A DNA stretch of 64,000 bases from Setoptus koraiensis (taxonomy: Eukaryota > Arthropoda): positions 3,348,001 to 3,412,000 of the forward strand of contig CM106585.1 of the NCBI GenBank assembly GCA_048013815.1, in the 5' to 3' direction. The notes under the pieces were generated by a model. That model made no database searches and was not told the DNA's origin. It saw only the letters and a program-made list of their open reading frames with translations. A program made the position numbers and the translations under genes. This document shows, one piece after another, positions 42,896-54,176 of the stretch (the stretch's first letter is position 1; the number at the start of each line of letters is the position of its first letter).

Positions 42896-43057
42896 ACATA
42901 TTGCCCATACTGCACACAGCCAATGTTATAGCGGCATAATTCATTTATTTTATCGACGAGCAGCCTTTTATCCGGTGAGAGCAACACTTTTTGTTGGCTC
43001 AATATCGCTGTCATTAGTATCGCCATGGGCACACTAACACATTGTTTGTGCTGCCTA
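42896..43057 (-). CDS. Candidate internal exon, unrecognised
   Basis: On the minus strand a T-rich tract ends in CCCTGACAG at 43,058. It is followed by an open frame reading RQHKQCVSVPMAILMTAIL and SPDKRLLVDKINELCRYNIG, which has protein-like composition unlike the repeat-derived frames around it. I see no strong donor: GTGTGC after NIG or GTATAC further on are weak. No family is recognised. It could be an exon of a minus-strand gene or chance. Confidence 0.25.
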
Positions 43058-45117
43058 CTGTCAGGGCCAAATTGTGGCCAAAAATAAAACAAAAACGACA
43101 GTGTTACGCAATGGTTGAGATGGATAAAAACAGAAATCGACAATATTAAAAATATTAAACGTACAAACGTTATAACTCACAAGTTATGACTCAAAACTTA
43201 GAGCAATATGGACGGGATTTATCAAGAGAAAATTATGAATTATTCAAATTACCGAGCGCCAACTAATGGCACCAAACACAGCTAAATGGCTGGCAGTAGT
43301 AATGACAACAACGAGTGCAAACAAACGTCGACTATCAACAGGTGCTCGCAGTTATAATTTGCTTGTGCTCCGATTTCATTTCTTTGCGTTCGCTCATTAG
43401 AATCTGCTGGCTGTTTGCTTGTTGCGCAATATATATAATATCACAGGTGGCGCCGAGCGAGCATTCTTTTTTCGCTGGCCAGTTGGCCAGTTCGACAGTG
43501 TGTGAGAAGTGTGTGAGCTCGTTCGTGAGTTGCGACTTTTTTCTCGCTCAACAACCGCCAACCAAGTTTTGGCTCAATGTTGGCTGATTTTTGAAAATAT
43601 TCTTAGAAATGGCAATTTGCCTATGCGCAGCGTAGCACTCAACACATAATCTCAACACATAATATAATAATAAAATATCTCGTGATCAGTGCTCAATATT
43701 TATTTTTATCCCCTCGACCGGTTGCAGTGTTAACGGCGAGCGATTTGCAAATTTGCCGAGCTCACAACACTGTCAGTGTTGAAATGAATGTCATTCACAT
43801 ACTCGGCTCGCCTGTCAATGATGGTCGATTGGCTGTACGCGATTCGCGTTTGTAGCAGCTTCGCGACTCGTCGTAGCCTACGAGCGACTCAAGAGGGTCG
43901 CGTTAATTTTTGGTTGCACAAGTGTGAGAGAAAACTGCAACAGCGCCATCGGGCGACCTTGGCAAGCTCAAGGTGAGGCCCGCTCGACAAAACAAGATGA
44001 TTGAACAATCCGATATCGCGCTGCCCATTGAATCTGCTACGGCCCCATTGATCCCATCGGCAGCCATTGCTGCTAGTGGGGCACCCTGGCGGCAATAGTG
44101 TAGGCTAAACTATATATAATTGCATACGTAATACTGGCTACCGTTGGCAATGATCCCATTCACTGAATTATTAGTTGTCCAATGAGATGTGACTCGCACC
44201 ATGTGAGGCACTCAGTGGCACTTCCGGTCGCACCGGGATTACCATGCATTAGTTAGTTGCGTCCATGTGTGCATGTTGCTATTGCACGTTTGTGCAGGTA
44301 TTACACGTTTGTGCAGGTAGTGCCACTGTTGGGCAGCACGAACATGCAAAACAAACATGACGAAACACGATGAAACAAAATCTCTGCTAATTTCTTTGCT
44401 TTGTAATAATCATCATTATGCAAGATTATGATGGTGCCCACCAGCTGATCGAGTGACTTGTGAGTCAACTGACTTGTGAGTCCACTGCTCACCTGAGAGA
44501 TAATTAGAGCAATAGGCGCCCGCATCACAGGTCGCTGCACCTGTCCGGTGCGGCGCTGCAAACTTGCTGCTTGGCTTGCTTATCTGCATGCAATAACTTA
44601 TTCTTATTATGTAACTCATTATAATTATAACTCGACTTGTTACTAATCTCGTCCGCGCGGCTCTTCTCAGGCTGTCAGCAGGGCCTGTCTCTGTGTCGGC
44701 AGCCAGTGGGCGCCTTGTCACAGCGCCACTTTATTAAATCACTGTATCACTGAGCTCACAACAAGCCGGCCCACTGATTGATACGCCCGCCGTGCTCATA
44801 ATGACAATAATGATGCCCCCAAATCAAATCATCTCAGCGAATCATCATCAGCGACAATTTATGCTAATTAGACTGGCATTGCGTTACGGGCTGCGTCGGA
44901 ATCATGTCAATCACGACACGATGACACTGGCAAATGACAAGTGCACCACTAATGACATGCCGGCCATTCCATGAATTGCATTTTATGCATACACGATAGT
45001 TGCAACGAAATCTGGCATATGAATCTCTGCGTCGGACAATTATTCACAATTATGTTTATACGTTGTTGTGTTACCTTTTATTATTTATTATTTTTTGCCG
45101 CATGCGCCTGTCAACAA

Positions 45118-45130
45118 TAGATGGCGCCAC
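45118..45130 (+). promoter_or_regulatory. CTCF-like motif
   Basis: TAGATGGCGCCAC, same 13 bp as at 24334. Confidence 0.45.
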
Positions 45131-47921
45131 GGGGCCGCTTGCATTTTTACATTTGTATACACTTACAGTACATACAATTTACAATTGTATGTTTGCATCA
45201 TTGTTTGTATCACCGTCATGCTGGTGGCAGTGGCCAACAAGGTGATATAATAATATTAATGATGATGCAACCTGACCAGTGAACCAATTGAAATGATACT
45301 GTTCAAATGTTCGAAAAATGAGTGGCATTCCCATGCTGGCTACTCATTCATTTGTGTGTTGCTGGTTGCACCAACAATTCGGGCAACTTGCAAATTGGGA
45401 GCCGCAATTGCGAGCTGTCTGAGTTGGAAGTGAGAAGTTTCTAGTTGCAGCAACTTGTCAGTTGTTTGCCGGTTGCCGCTTGAATGAAAGAGAAGCGAGG
45501 GGCTAATTCGAACATGATTGAGATGGCCCGCATAATGGCCAGAGAAACAACTGAAGAAATTCCGACTGCCGACCTGTACAATCAACAATCAACAATATGC
45601 AATATTCTGCGCGCAACGGCAAGTGAAAGACGCAATAATGAGGCAGCGCAAACAAAATTATCATAATGCGACCAGTTAGCAGTTGTTGTTAGTGCTGGTT
45701 GGTCACCTTTGTGCCTCTGCCACCATGCGATACATAGTTACTTCGGCAACACCAGCAAGTGCCACCACTTTCCGCGAATTCGCTCTCTCCGAATTTGTTT
45801 GTGTTGGGTTGTTTTGCGTTGTTTCGTTGCGAATTGGGCACAATTCGAAACGAAGAACGCGAAAAACTCTGCAGTCCACAGTGCCCACTCTCGGTGCACG
45901 CTCCCAGTGCAGAGGCGGACAACAAGTGGCCACAATCGAGCGAATTATGCTGGCTGCCACTTTGAGGCTGGCAACAGTGAACAGCAAATCGTACCATTTC
46001 ACAATTGCAAGACCATCAGCTGTCCACTGACCGAGCGAGCCGCGCTGCGGGCCCGCGGTCAGTCGCAACTCGGCGGACAGTCGCAACTCGGCGGAGAGTC
46101 GCAACTCCGAAGCGAGCTCCAATTCCGGAGTGAGTTCGGAGCGGACTCGAGGCGACTCGCCAGTTGCCGCAACTAATCGGCATCAGCTGACTGTCGGTGT
46201 TGTTTGTGGGCGACGTGCCGTCATTGGTTTTGGGCTGGGTGTTCGGTTCTCAGTTCGAAGCTCAGTTCTCAGTTCGAGGCTCTGCGAACAGAACGCGACA
46301 GATCGACGGACTGGGCCTCGAACGAGTTGCCGCTCGCTCGCTCCACAACAGTTCGCGACAGGCCGAGCGACAGGCCGAGCGACGGGCCATTAGCGCCCCA
46401 GAATATCGTTTAGAAAACGCTCGCCAGTCGCGAGATGTCATGCACTGATGCCACGTGCACAAATTGTTGGTCCAATGGAGCAACGCGATGTGCGTTACGT
46501 GACGGGCCCATGTCGGTGTCGTAATTGTCGTCGTCATTGTCGTGCCAATGATGCCAATCGTTGCATGATACGCTCGCCGATAATGGCCAACGGTCAGTCA
46601 TTGGCCATTGGCCAACGGTCAGTCATTGGCCATTGGTCAGCCGAGCGCGATTTGCTGTGTGCCCATTGCACACAGCACACAACAAACAGCAAATCGCAAA
46701 TCGCCGACAACAACAATCAAATTGTAACGGATTTCATCGCTGTCACACGACCGTGGGCCAATATCTGCTCGGACATTGCGCCGCCATTACTCTGTTCACC
46801 ATTGACAGAGTGGCCAAAATAAAACACTGGCCAACTGACCTGAGCAGTGTGCGCGTTGCCGACAATCTGGCCCCACTTTTGGGTGAGATAGTGCATGATG
46901 ACGTGCTGACTTGGCTGCGATGTTATCTGGCGCTGCGTTGTTTTGTTTGTTTGCACGGCGCGATTATTATCTGGGCACGCTGATGGGCCCATCATTGTTG
47001 CACATAATGCATACAAGTGGCCTCAGTTGATTCGAGTCGCAATTGATGTGCGCCAACAATCGCCACGATTACGTCAGTGATCCGACAGCAACAACGCGCA
47101 ACAACAACATTGTATGCGACAACGATATACGCCGGCGATACGACGTAAATATGTGCAGACACAACGTTGTGCGCAGCAATAATAAATAAATATAAAGTAT
47201 CATCAAGTAATCAACGGCCGTGCTCGTTTATTGGCTGCCTATGTCATGCTGCGGATATTGCATATGCATTAAATGCATGCGGGCCGGATTATGGCGGCCC
47301 TAGATCATGCCAACCGCCGGCATGTCAGGCGCGTGGGGCGCGCCCGAGCGACAGCAACGGCCAACGGGGCGCATTTTTGGCCCGACACAACAAACGGCAT
47401 TGCAAAAAAAGTGATGCAAATGACCACCGCTAAACGGTGCAGAGGTAATTTATGGGGCAACTATTACGTAACTGTTGGCGCAAGTCACGTGTTGTGCGAC
47501 GTGCGCCAACTTGAATGGCGCTCATCATCAAGATGCGTCCATCTTAGTATCAGCTAGCATTAGCTTGATATCGGCTAGATTTATCTAGTCTTATCAATGC
47601 AAAACAGACGACAAAATGTGTGTGTGTGTTCACATTTTATCACAATTCATCTAACATTGTTGGGAGATTTTTGGCAAAAGTTTTGCCCAACTGCAGCGCC
47701 TCTGTTACCGTAACAGTGTTACGTAATGCGCATTGAGTTATGAGTGTATATGGATAGAAAATTTTATCTTCACAACAGACTGTTGTGGTGGCGTGTTGTG
47801 TGAAAAGTGTGCGCTGGCCGGTAAGTAACGGTTCAACGTTACGCAACACACACTTTTGCCGCGATTGTTGATCGGGGCTGCTTTGTGCGCCCATCTACTT
47901 GCTAGTAAGATGTTACGCAAC

Positions 47922-47983
47922 AACAGCAACGGCAACAACAACGACAACAACAACGACAACAACAACGACAACAACAACAACAA
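47922..47983 (+). repeat. CAA/CGA trinucleotide tract
   Basis: About 60 bp of CAACAACAACGA units. Confidence 0.8.
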
Positions 47984-49205
47984 CGAAAAGAAGAAAGAGA
48001 GAAATTATTAGCACGTGCTGACCAGTAACTGACAGGGCTGCTTGCGTCATTGTTATGCATTAAATAGTAATAGCGGTATCATTACAGTGTGAGCTTTTGT
48101 GGATGAAGCAGCAGCAGCAGTTGCATAATGGCGCAACACGCGCTATTCTTGAGCCATTTGTCAGTGTTGTGAGGTACAATTATTGTGCCAATTGTTGTGT
48201 GGGCGTCGCTGCGCTAAGTGACGGGCCACTCGAATTGTCAGCTGCAAACGGGGCCTTAAATGTGCTGCATCAGCTGACCGGACTGAACTGTAACTGTCAT
48301 ACAAAGAGGATAAACTCGTCAGCTGTCAAAAGGTGCTGGCTGAATGCCAGTGACACACACGCAGCACATAAACGGTAATTCACCCCGCATGATGCAATAT
48401 AAAATAGTGAGTGGGGCCAATAACGATGATGGATGACACACAACACACTAGCATATATATATAAGTAAATATAAATGATTGCGCCAATTATCTGGCGCCA
48501 CTATACTTGACTAGACTAAGTAGCGGCCACAATTTGCAATTGGGGCCCCCGCCCCACGCACTGGCCGGCCCGAGCGAGCGCTCGTTGCGACAACTAGAAT
48601 TATTGTTGCCAGTATTTATGTGTGTGTGTGTATGTATTTTATTATTAGCGCTATTTCGAATGGAGCACCTTTATTTGCGATTTGACAATTACAATTGCAT
48701 ACAACGAATATAATGTACGTAATATATAATATAACTATAGCGACATTTTTCCGTCGCAACGCTCCGCTCTGTGCCGCACAGAACAGAATTGAAAACTGTT
48801 CAGCTCGAGCGTGGGGCCAATCAAATGAGGGGCCCGCTGAAATCACATCCCCATTTGATCATGAGCGTGGCACAGAACGGCACAACAGCACAACGGAACA
48901 GAGCGATAATCATTACCGGGTAGTGGGTGGCGGCGATGGATGGGGCAGCGAGGGGGCAGCGTTATTTGAATTGTCAAGTGTCACTCACTTTGGCCCGTGA
49001 CGTGTGCCCATGAATAGCGGCACCAGAGTTCACCAAGAGAGGCCCAACGAATCCATTCGAAGCGACCCGTTCGAAGCGGATGAACTCTGAACAACATTCT
49101 GAACATTTGCACAGCCGGTGATGTAGTGTCGTGTGTCACGGGATGGCGCCATTTGCCGGCCGGACAGGGGACAAACACCTGAACAAAGTGCCCATTTCCT
49201 GCGCA

Positions 49206-49282
49206 TATCGTGCGCGTATATTGTGCTTATATTGTGCGTATATTGTAAGTATATTGTGCGTATATTGTAAGTATATTGTGCA
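49206..49282 (+). repeat. TATATTGTG(C/A)G(T) tandem array
   Basis: About seven units of 11-12 bp (TATATTGTGCG / TATATTGTAAG) in alternating order, suggesting a higher-order pair repeat. Confidence 0.75.
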
Positions 49283-49793
49283 TCCACGGTGCCCATTAGG
49301 CAACCAATGTATGCAAGTCTGGCCAATGGGCCGATGGGCCAATGATGTCGCACCGCAGCCACAATAATGACAAAGGGGCCCCGAGTGGCGGCGTGGCCCG
49401 ACGCTCGCACAAACGGCTTAAGCGGCTCAGCGCGGGCAGTGGGCGAATGTTGTCGTGAGCGTCGGCGGTAAATATCGTTATGTAACAATGGACACGTAGT
49501 TAGCTGTGCATGTGTTATAATAAAGAGTGTAATTTGAGAGAAATCTCATTAGAAATTCACACACACTCACACGCACACACACACACACACACTGTTCAAC
49601 AGTGACCGTTGGAGGGGCCGTTGTTACGTAAATTGAGTGAGTCATCGCCGCTCGCCGCTGCTGCGACGACGATTCAATTTTTCTGTTTCTTTTTGCCGCT
49701 TCGTGTCGCCTCACGATTCGCAATCTATTCAGACACCAACAAAACCGACGATGGCCCGAACTCAACCGATTTTCGGCCAGCTTTGCTCGCGTT

Positions 49794-49862
49794 CGTCCAG
49801 TTCTGGTCGCCTTGGTCCAGTTCTGGTCGCCTTGGTCCAGTTCTGGTCGCCTCGGTCCAGAT
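49794..49862 (+). repeat. 20-bp minisatellite GGTCCAGTTCTGGTCGCCTT
   Basis: Three and a half near-identical 20-bp direct repeats. Confidence 0.85.
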
Positions 49863-51216
49863 TGGCCAGTGGCCACAAATTGGCCAAACGGCCAAAAAGT
49901 GACCACAGCGCCACTGACAAAGCCCATCGCTGTGATTGTTGCGATTGTTGCGGCCACTGTGCAGCAGCAACAGCAAATATTCATACTTTACATCATGAGT
50001 AAGTTGATTCGTTTGCCCTGTCGGCGTCTGTTGCGTCGCCCCGTCAGCGCCGCTCATTGTTCGAGCGGCAGCAAATATAAATATAAATGTAACATATAAA
50101 GGCCGTTATATTTGCGGCCGGCTGCCAACTTGCCAGCCGCAAACATAACGAGTATTTAGCAAAATAATTAACTATGATTAGCGAGCGCAATCAATCAGCG
50201 TTTCGTTTGGGCCACATGATTGCGTCATGATTACGGCATAACGTTATGATTATGGTCATTATCATCATAATCAGCATTGCATTATGATGCAATGCTGCAA
50301 CATCATGACGCAATATGATCAGGTCAAGCGAGCAGCACACTGCGCCGAGCAGCCAAACTCAGAGCTCGAATCACAAAGCTGAAAGTTGAAAGCTGAAAGC
50401 TCAGAGCTCAAAGATGATGGATAAAAGATTTCTCATTTTTGATATTATCGCTGGCGCTACTTGTATCACTATTGCATGAATATAATGGATAATAAGGCGC
50501 TACAAACACAATTACAAATAGCAAACAGACAAGATGTGTGTGTGTGTGTGTATATCTATTTCGTTTGCGATTTCGTGAAATTTAAACTTATTCGATGATA
50601 CTAATTGAAGAGATAAATCATCGCATTTAGTGTCTCGATTGGCTCGCCAAAGGCGGTTGCCAGCCCGGCTTGGCGCGGCTCGGCTCGGCGCGGATTAGCT
50701 TGGCTCGGGCGCGATGCAAATTGGCGATGGAGAATCGCGATAGCGAATTATGATGGAGAATTGCCATTATGCCAATCAATGTAACTTTAGTCGCCAATTA
50801 GTGATTTAGCATCCATGCTATTTTGGCTACCACTTTGAATAGGCTCGCTGGCATTATATTTAAATGCACACAATTTATTTAAATGCTGCAACTGCACAGT
50901 TTGTTTGTAGTTATGTAATGCCTGCTTAGCACCATTGCATCACCGCTGCGCCAACTAATCTAATCTTGACCGAGTTGCACTCACTCGGCTGCTAAGTGAC
51001 TCTGACTGACTAGTCACTATAGTCTCAACGCCACTCTAGACGCGACATACTACGTTAGTTACGTAACAACACACACAGACAAATATATCATATATTATAT
51101 ATATTTATCAGGCTGGCAATTTGCTGCAATATTTTGCAAATCTGTTAGTCTGATGATCTGTTAGTTTGTGTGGCTGGGGGCTCCAGCAGCTAAGCCACTA
51201 ATGAACTTTAGCTCAG

Positions 51217-51371
51217 CCATAATGGACGCCAATGGCTGTGCCAATAGACTGTGCAACGGATTACGCAACGTTGAGGAGTTGCAGCAAAAACTGGAGCAAT
51301 ATCGGCGCTTCCTGCGACCAGCGAGCAGCAGCTATTTTCAGCAGCAACAGCGTCAGCAGCAGCCAGCGAGA
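51217..51371 (+). CDS. Candidate exon, unrecognised
   Basis: After a plausible acceptor (TTTAGCTCAG ending 51,216) an open frame reads AIMDANGCANRLCNGLRNVE and ELQQKLEQYRRFLRPASSSY, then a Gln-rich end. It closes in phase 0 at a good donor (GAGA followed by GTAAGA, 51,372). The amphipathic helix-like ELQQKLEQYRRFL is unlike repeat-derived frames. No family recognised. Confidence 0.35.
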
Positions 51372-52532
51372 GTAAGATTATGTAATTGAGCAATAATTCA
51401 AATATGACATAATCATTTGTTTGTCGTCGCTTGTTTGTCTGTTTGTTTATCTGAGTGCCTGTTTGTTGGCCTGGCCTGTCTCAAGTTTCGCCGAGTTGCC
51501 TACTAATTTGCTGTCGCTGTTGCTGCTACTTAATTTGCATCTCATTATAATCACATACTGAGAGTGATGAGGTAATCAGCTGCTGTTAAATGACTTGTGG
51601 CATCCTTTGTGCACACGCACCTAGTCACCGCGCCGGCCAGACTCTGGTGCAGGCTGGCTGGCTTGCCAACTGTTTGCCCTGTTATGATGTAGTTGTTCAG
51701 TGGCAAGCCAGTCAGTCAGTCAGCCTGCCCGCCAGTCGGCAATAAATCAGCGGCCGGCACCGTTGGCAAGCTCGCCACTGCACATCATAATTGAACTACA
51801 CATCATAATTGGCATCCATCATACACTTAGGTGATTGTCGTTTATCTAGGGCCTTGCCTCGGTATGAGCCGGCAGCGGTTTAAATTTAACCGACTGGCCA
51901 ATTGCCAGCGCGATGCCATGCCGAATCAACTGACCAAAGCGACCGTTACGACCGACAACGATTATGCGCCTCGCCGTTGCGGCCGTCGCCGTGTCGCCGT
52001 TCAACAGTGACCGTTGTGTGTGACAAGTCCCGGCGAGCGCAAAAGTAAATAAATTACTTAATGTGTCTCGCTAAACTTGCCCAGACTGTTTAAGCTAACT
52101 GTTGCATGCGTGCAGCCAGCTGACTAATTATGATTGCCTTGCATAATGTTGCAAGGCTTGTTATGTAACCATTCTGGCTGGACGCCAGCACTTGACAGCG
52201 TGATTGCGTGAACGGTTTTCGTTGCGCAATCACGCTTTCTCGTCATCAGCTGGACACACCACAAATTATAATAATATAATGCCGTTACTGTAACTGCACC
52301 ATTTAATGTGACTGCGCTTTTCAATGTAACTGTACTTTTTGGTGTAACTGTACCTTTTGGTGTAACTGTGCCTGTGAGTGTGAGGGGCGCAAATTAAATA
52401 TGTTATTGTTATATAACATATTGTTTTTATTGCCTGTGCGTGGCATGTTCAGTGTTTATTTCTGGCCGGTGTAACTAAATATTTTATATTTGTATTTGTG
52501 GCTTTTGTCTGTGGCTCGACGCTGCCAAACAA

Positions 52533-52601
52533 TACAAACCTTATATATAAACCTCATATATAAACCTCATATATAAACCTCATATATAAACCTCATATAT
52601 G
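52533..52601 (+). repeat. 13-bp minisatellite AAACCTCATATAT
   Basis: Five direct copies (the first with TT for CA) with a strict 13-bp period. Confidence 0.88.
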
Positions 52602-53089
52602 AAGCCCTTTTGAGGCTTTCAATTTGAGCCTTTCAAAGTTTGCTCATAATTGTTTCAATTATGAGCAATGTTGCGCACAGTTGACCAGACCAGCGTCTCA
52701 ACCAGTTGACCAATGTTTTTAGCCGAACGAGAGATTACTCTTGTCAGATTCATGAATATGATCGCGTTAGAGTGCGATCGGAACTTGAGCAGCGCTGAAC
52801 TCGGCTGACCTTCCGCTATCCGCAATCCGCTATTGGCGCTGGGGCTCAAGTAACAGGTTGCCTGCACAATGGATTATGGATAGTGGATAATGGATCGCGG
52901 ATAATGGTCGATAATGGTGATTGTTGTTGCCGGTCGGAACAATACATTCAACGAGACCAAGAGCTATTTTAATGGGGCCACAGAGCGACCGGTTGCTTTT
53001 TGGGTGCTTCCTTATTCTTTTGTTGTGGCGCGTTTGGTGCGGCGCGTGTGCATACCTTTGCACACTTTGGTTGCCCAACAGCAGCGGCA

Positions 53090-53224
53090 CCAACGGCAGC
53101 CAGAGCAGCAACAACCAGAGCAACAACAACAACAACAACAACGGCAACAACGGCAGCCAGAGCAACAACAACAACAGCAACCAGAGCAGCAACAGCAGCA
53201 ACAACAACAACGGCAACAGCAACC
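53090..53224 (+). repeat. CAA/CAG/GCC trinucleotide tract
   Basis: About 135 bp of interrupted units with internally duplicated segments (CAGAGCAACAACAACAAC). Confidence 0.8.
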
Positions 53225-53904
53225 AAACCCAACGAATGGTCGCGTTGTGATACCGATGACGATAACAACATAAACAAACAAACAACAGCAACAACAACAA
53301 CTATCGCTGGCTCGTATCGCGTATTGTCTGCGTTGTTGGTCTCATTATTTGCCGGTTCCTTATTCGCCGAGCAGCCAAAAACAAAAGCTTCGCTGTGGCT
53401 CGTTTCGGCTCGTTGTCGTCGTCGCGGTCGTCGTTTCGGTTGCACTATGCACATTATATATATTGTTATGGTTACAAGTGGCAGCAGACAAGGTGAGCAA
53501 GTTGGCCGCAACTTCACCTGTGTGCCGGCCGAAACAAACTGAATAACTTGCAACACTCAAAGTTATTCAATTCAATTGAATTCAATTGAGACCAGGGCCA
53601 GCGCAACAGCAACAAGTGCGGCACAAAATTGAAACAGATCCTGGTTGCGAACACACTGCGAATTCTTTTCGGACGCCAATAAAACGCTGCAACGGGTAGC
53701 GGCAGCCGCATGATGCCAGCGAATAGCTGCAAAGGGACAAGCCCATCTCGTCCATTCTTTTATCTCGTTTACATTGTATTTGTTGGCTCGCACTCACACA
53801 TGCTACTGCCACCATGCCCAGCCAACAACAATGGCAACATTTTAATATATGATGAAAAATCTCTCACCTGTTGCTCACATCGCTCCCATTCCATCGGCGG
53901 CCGC

Positions 53905-53961
53905 GGCAGCAGCAGCAACAACAACAGCAACAACAACAACAACAACAACAGCAACAACACA
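53905..53961 (+). repeat. CAG/CAA trinucleotide tract
   Basis: About 57 bp following a GCGGCCGCGGCAG start. Confidence 0.8.
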
Positions 53962-54164
53962 CATTAAACGGACATTAAATGAATGAATCATGCAATATTG
54001 ACCGCTCCACAAATGACCGTGTCTTGCCAGCACACTCAAATGCGCCACAGGTAAATACATGGCGCGGGTATTACAGAAATTCGGACATTTGGCCTGACGC
54101 AGACACTGTCTGTAAGAGCCCAATTGAAGGCTCCACCGGCTGCGCTAACTGCCGTTGCGGCCCT

Positions 54165-54176
54165 CAGGGGGCGCTC
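54165..54176 (+). promoter_or_regulatory. CTCF-like motif
   Basis: CAGGGGGCGCTC, preceded by GCCCT; very close to the vertebrate CTCF consensus CCASCAGGGGGCGCT. Confidence 0.5.

Larger units (their letters stand above)
39931..48000. other. Gene-poor region upstream of the CNG gene
   Basis: This should contain the CNG promoter near its left end. No other firm gene. It includes a (CG)8 run (41,610-41,625), a GGCGCTC/GACTCGACAATCGAGA tandem cluster (41,918-41,992), CAGTCGCAACTCGGCGGA repeats (46,068-46,116), and duplicated GGCCAACGGTCAGTCATTGG (46,579-46,629). One weak candidate exon is listed separately. Confidence 0.5.
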
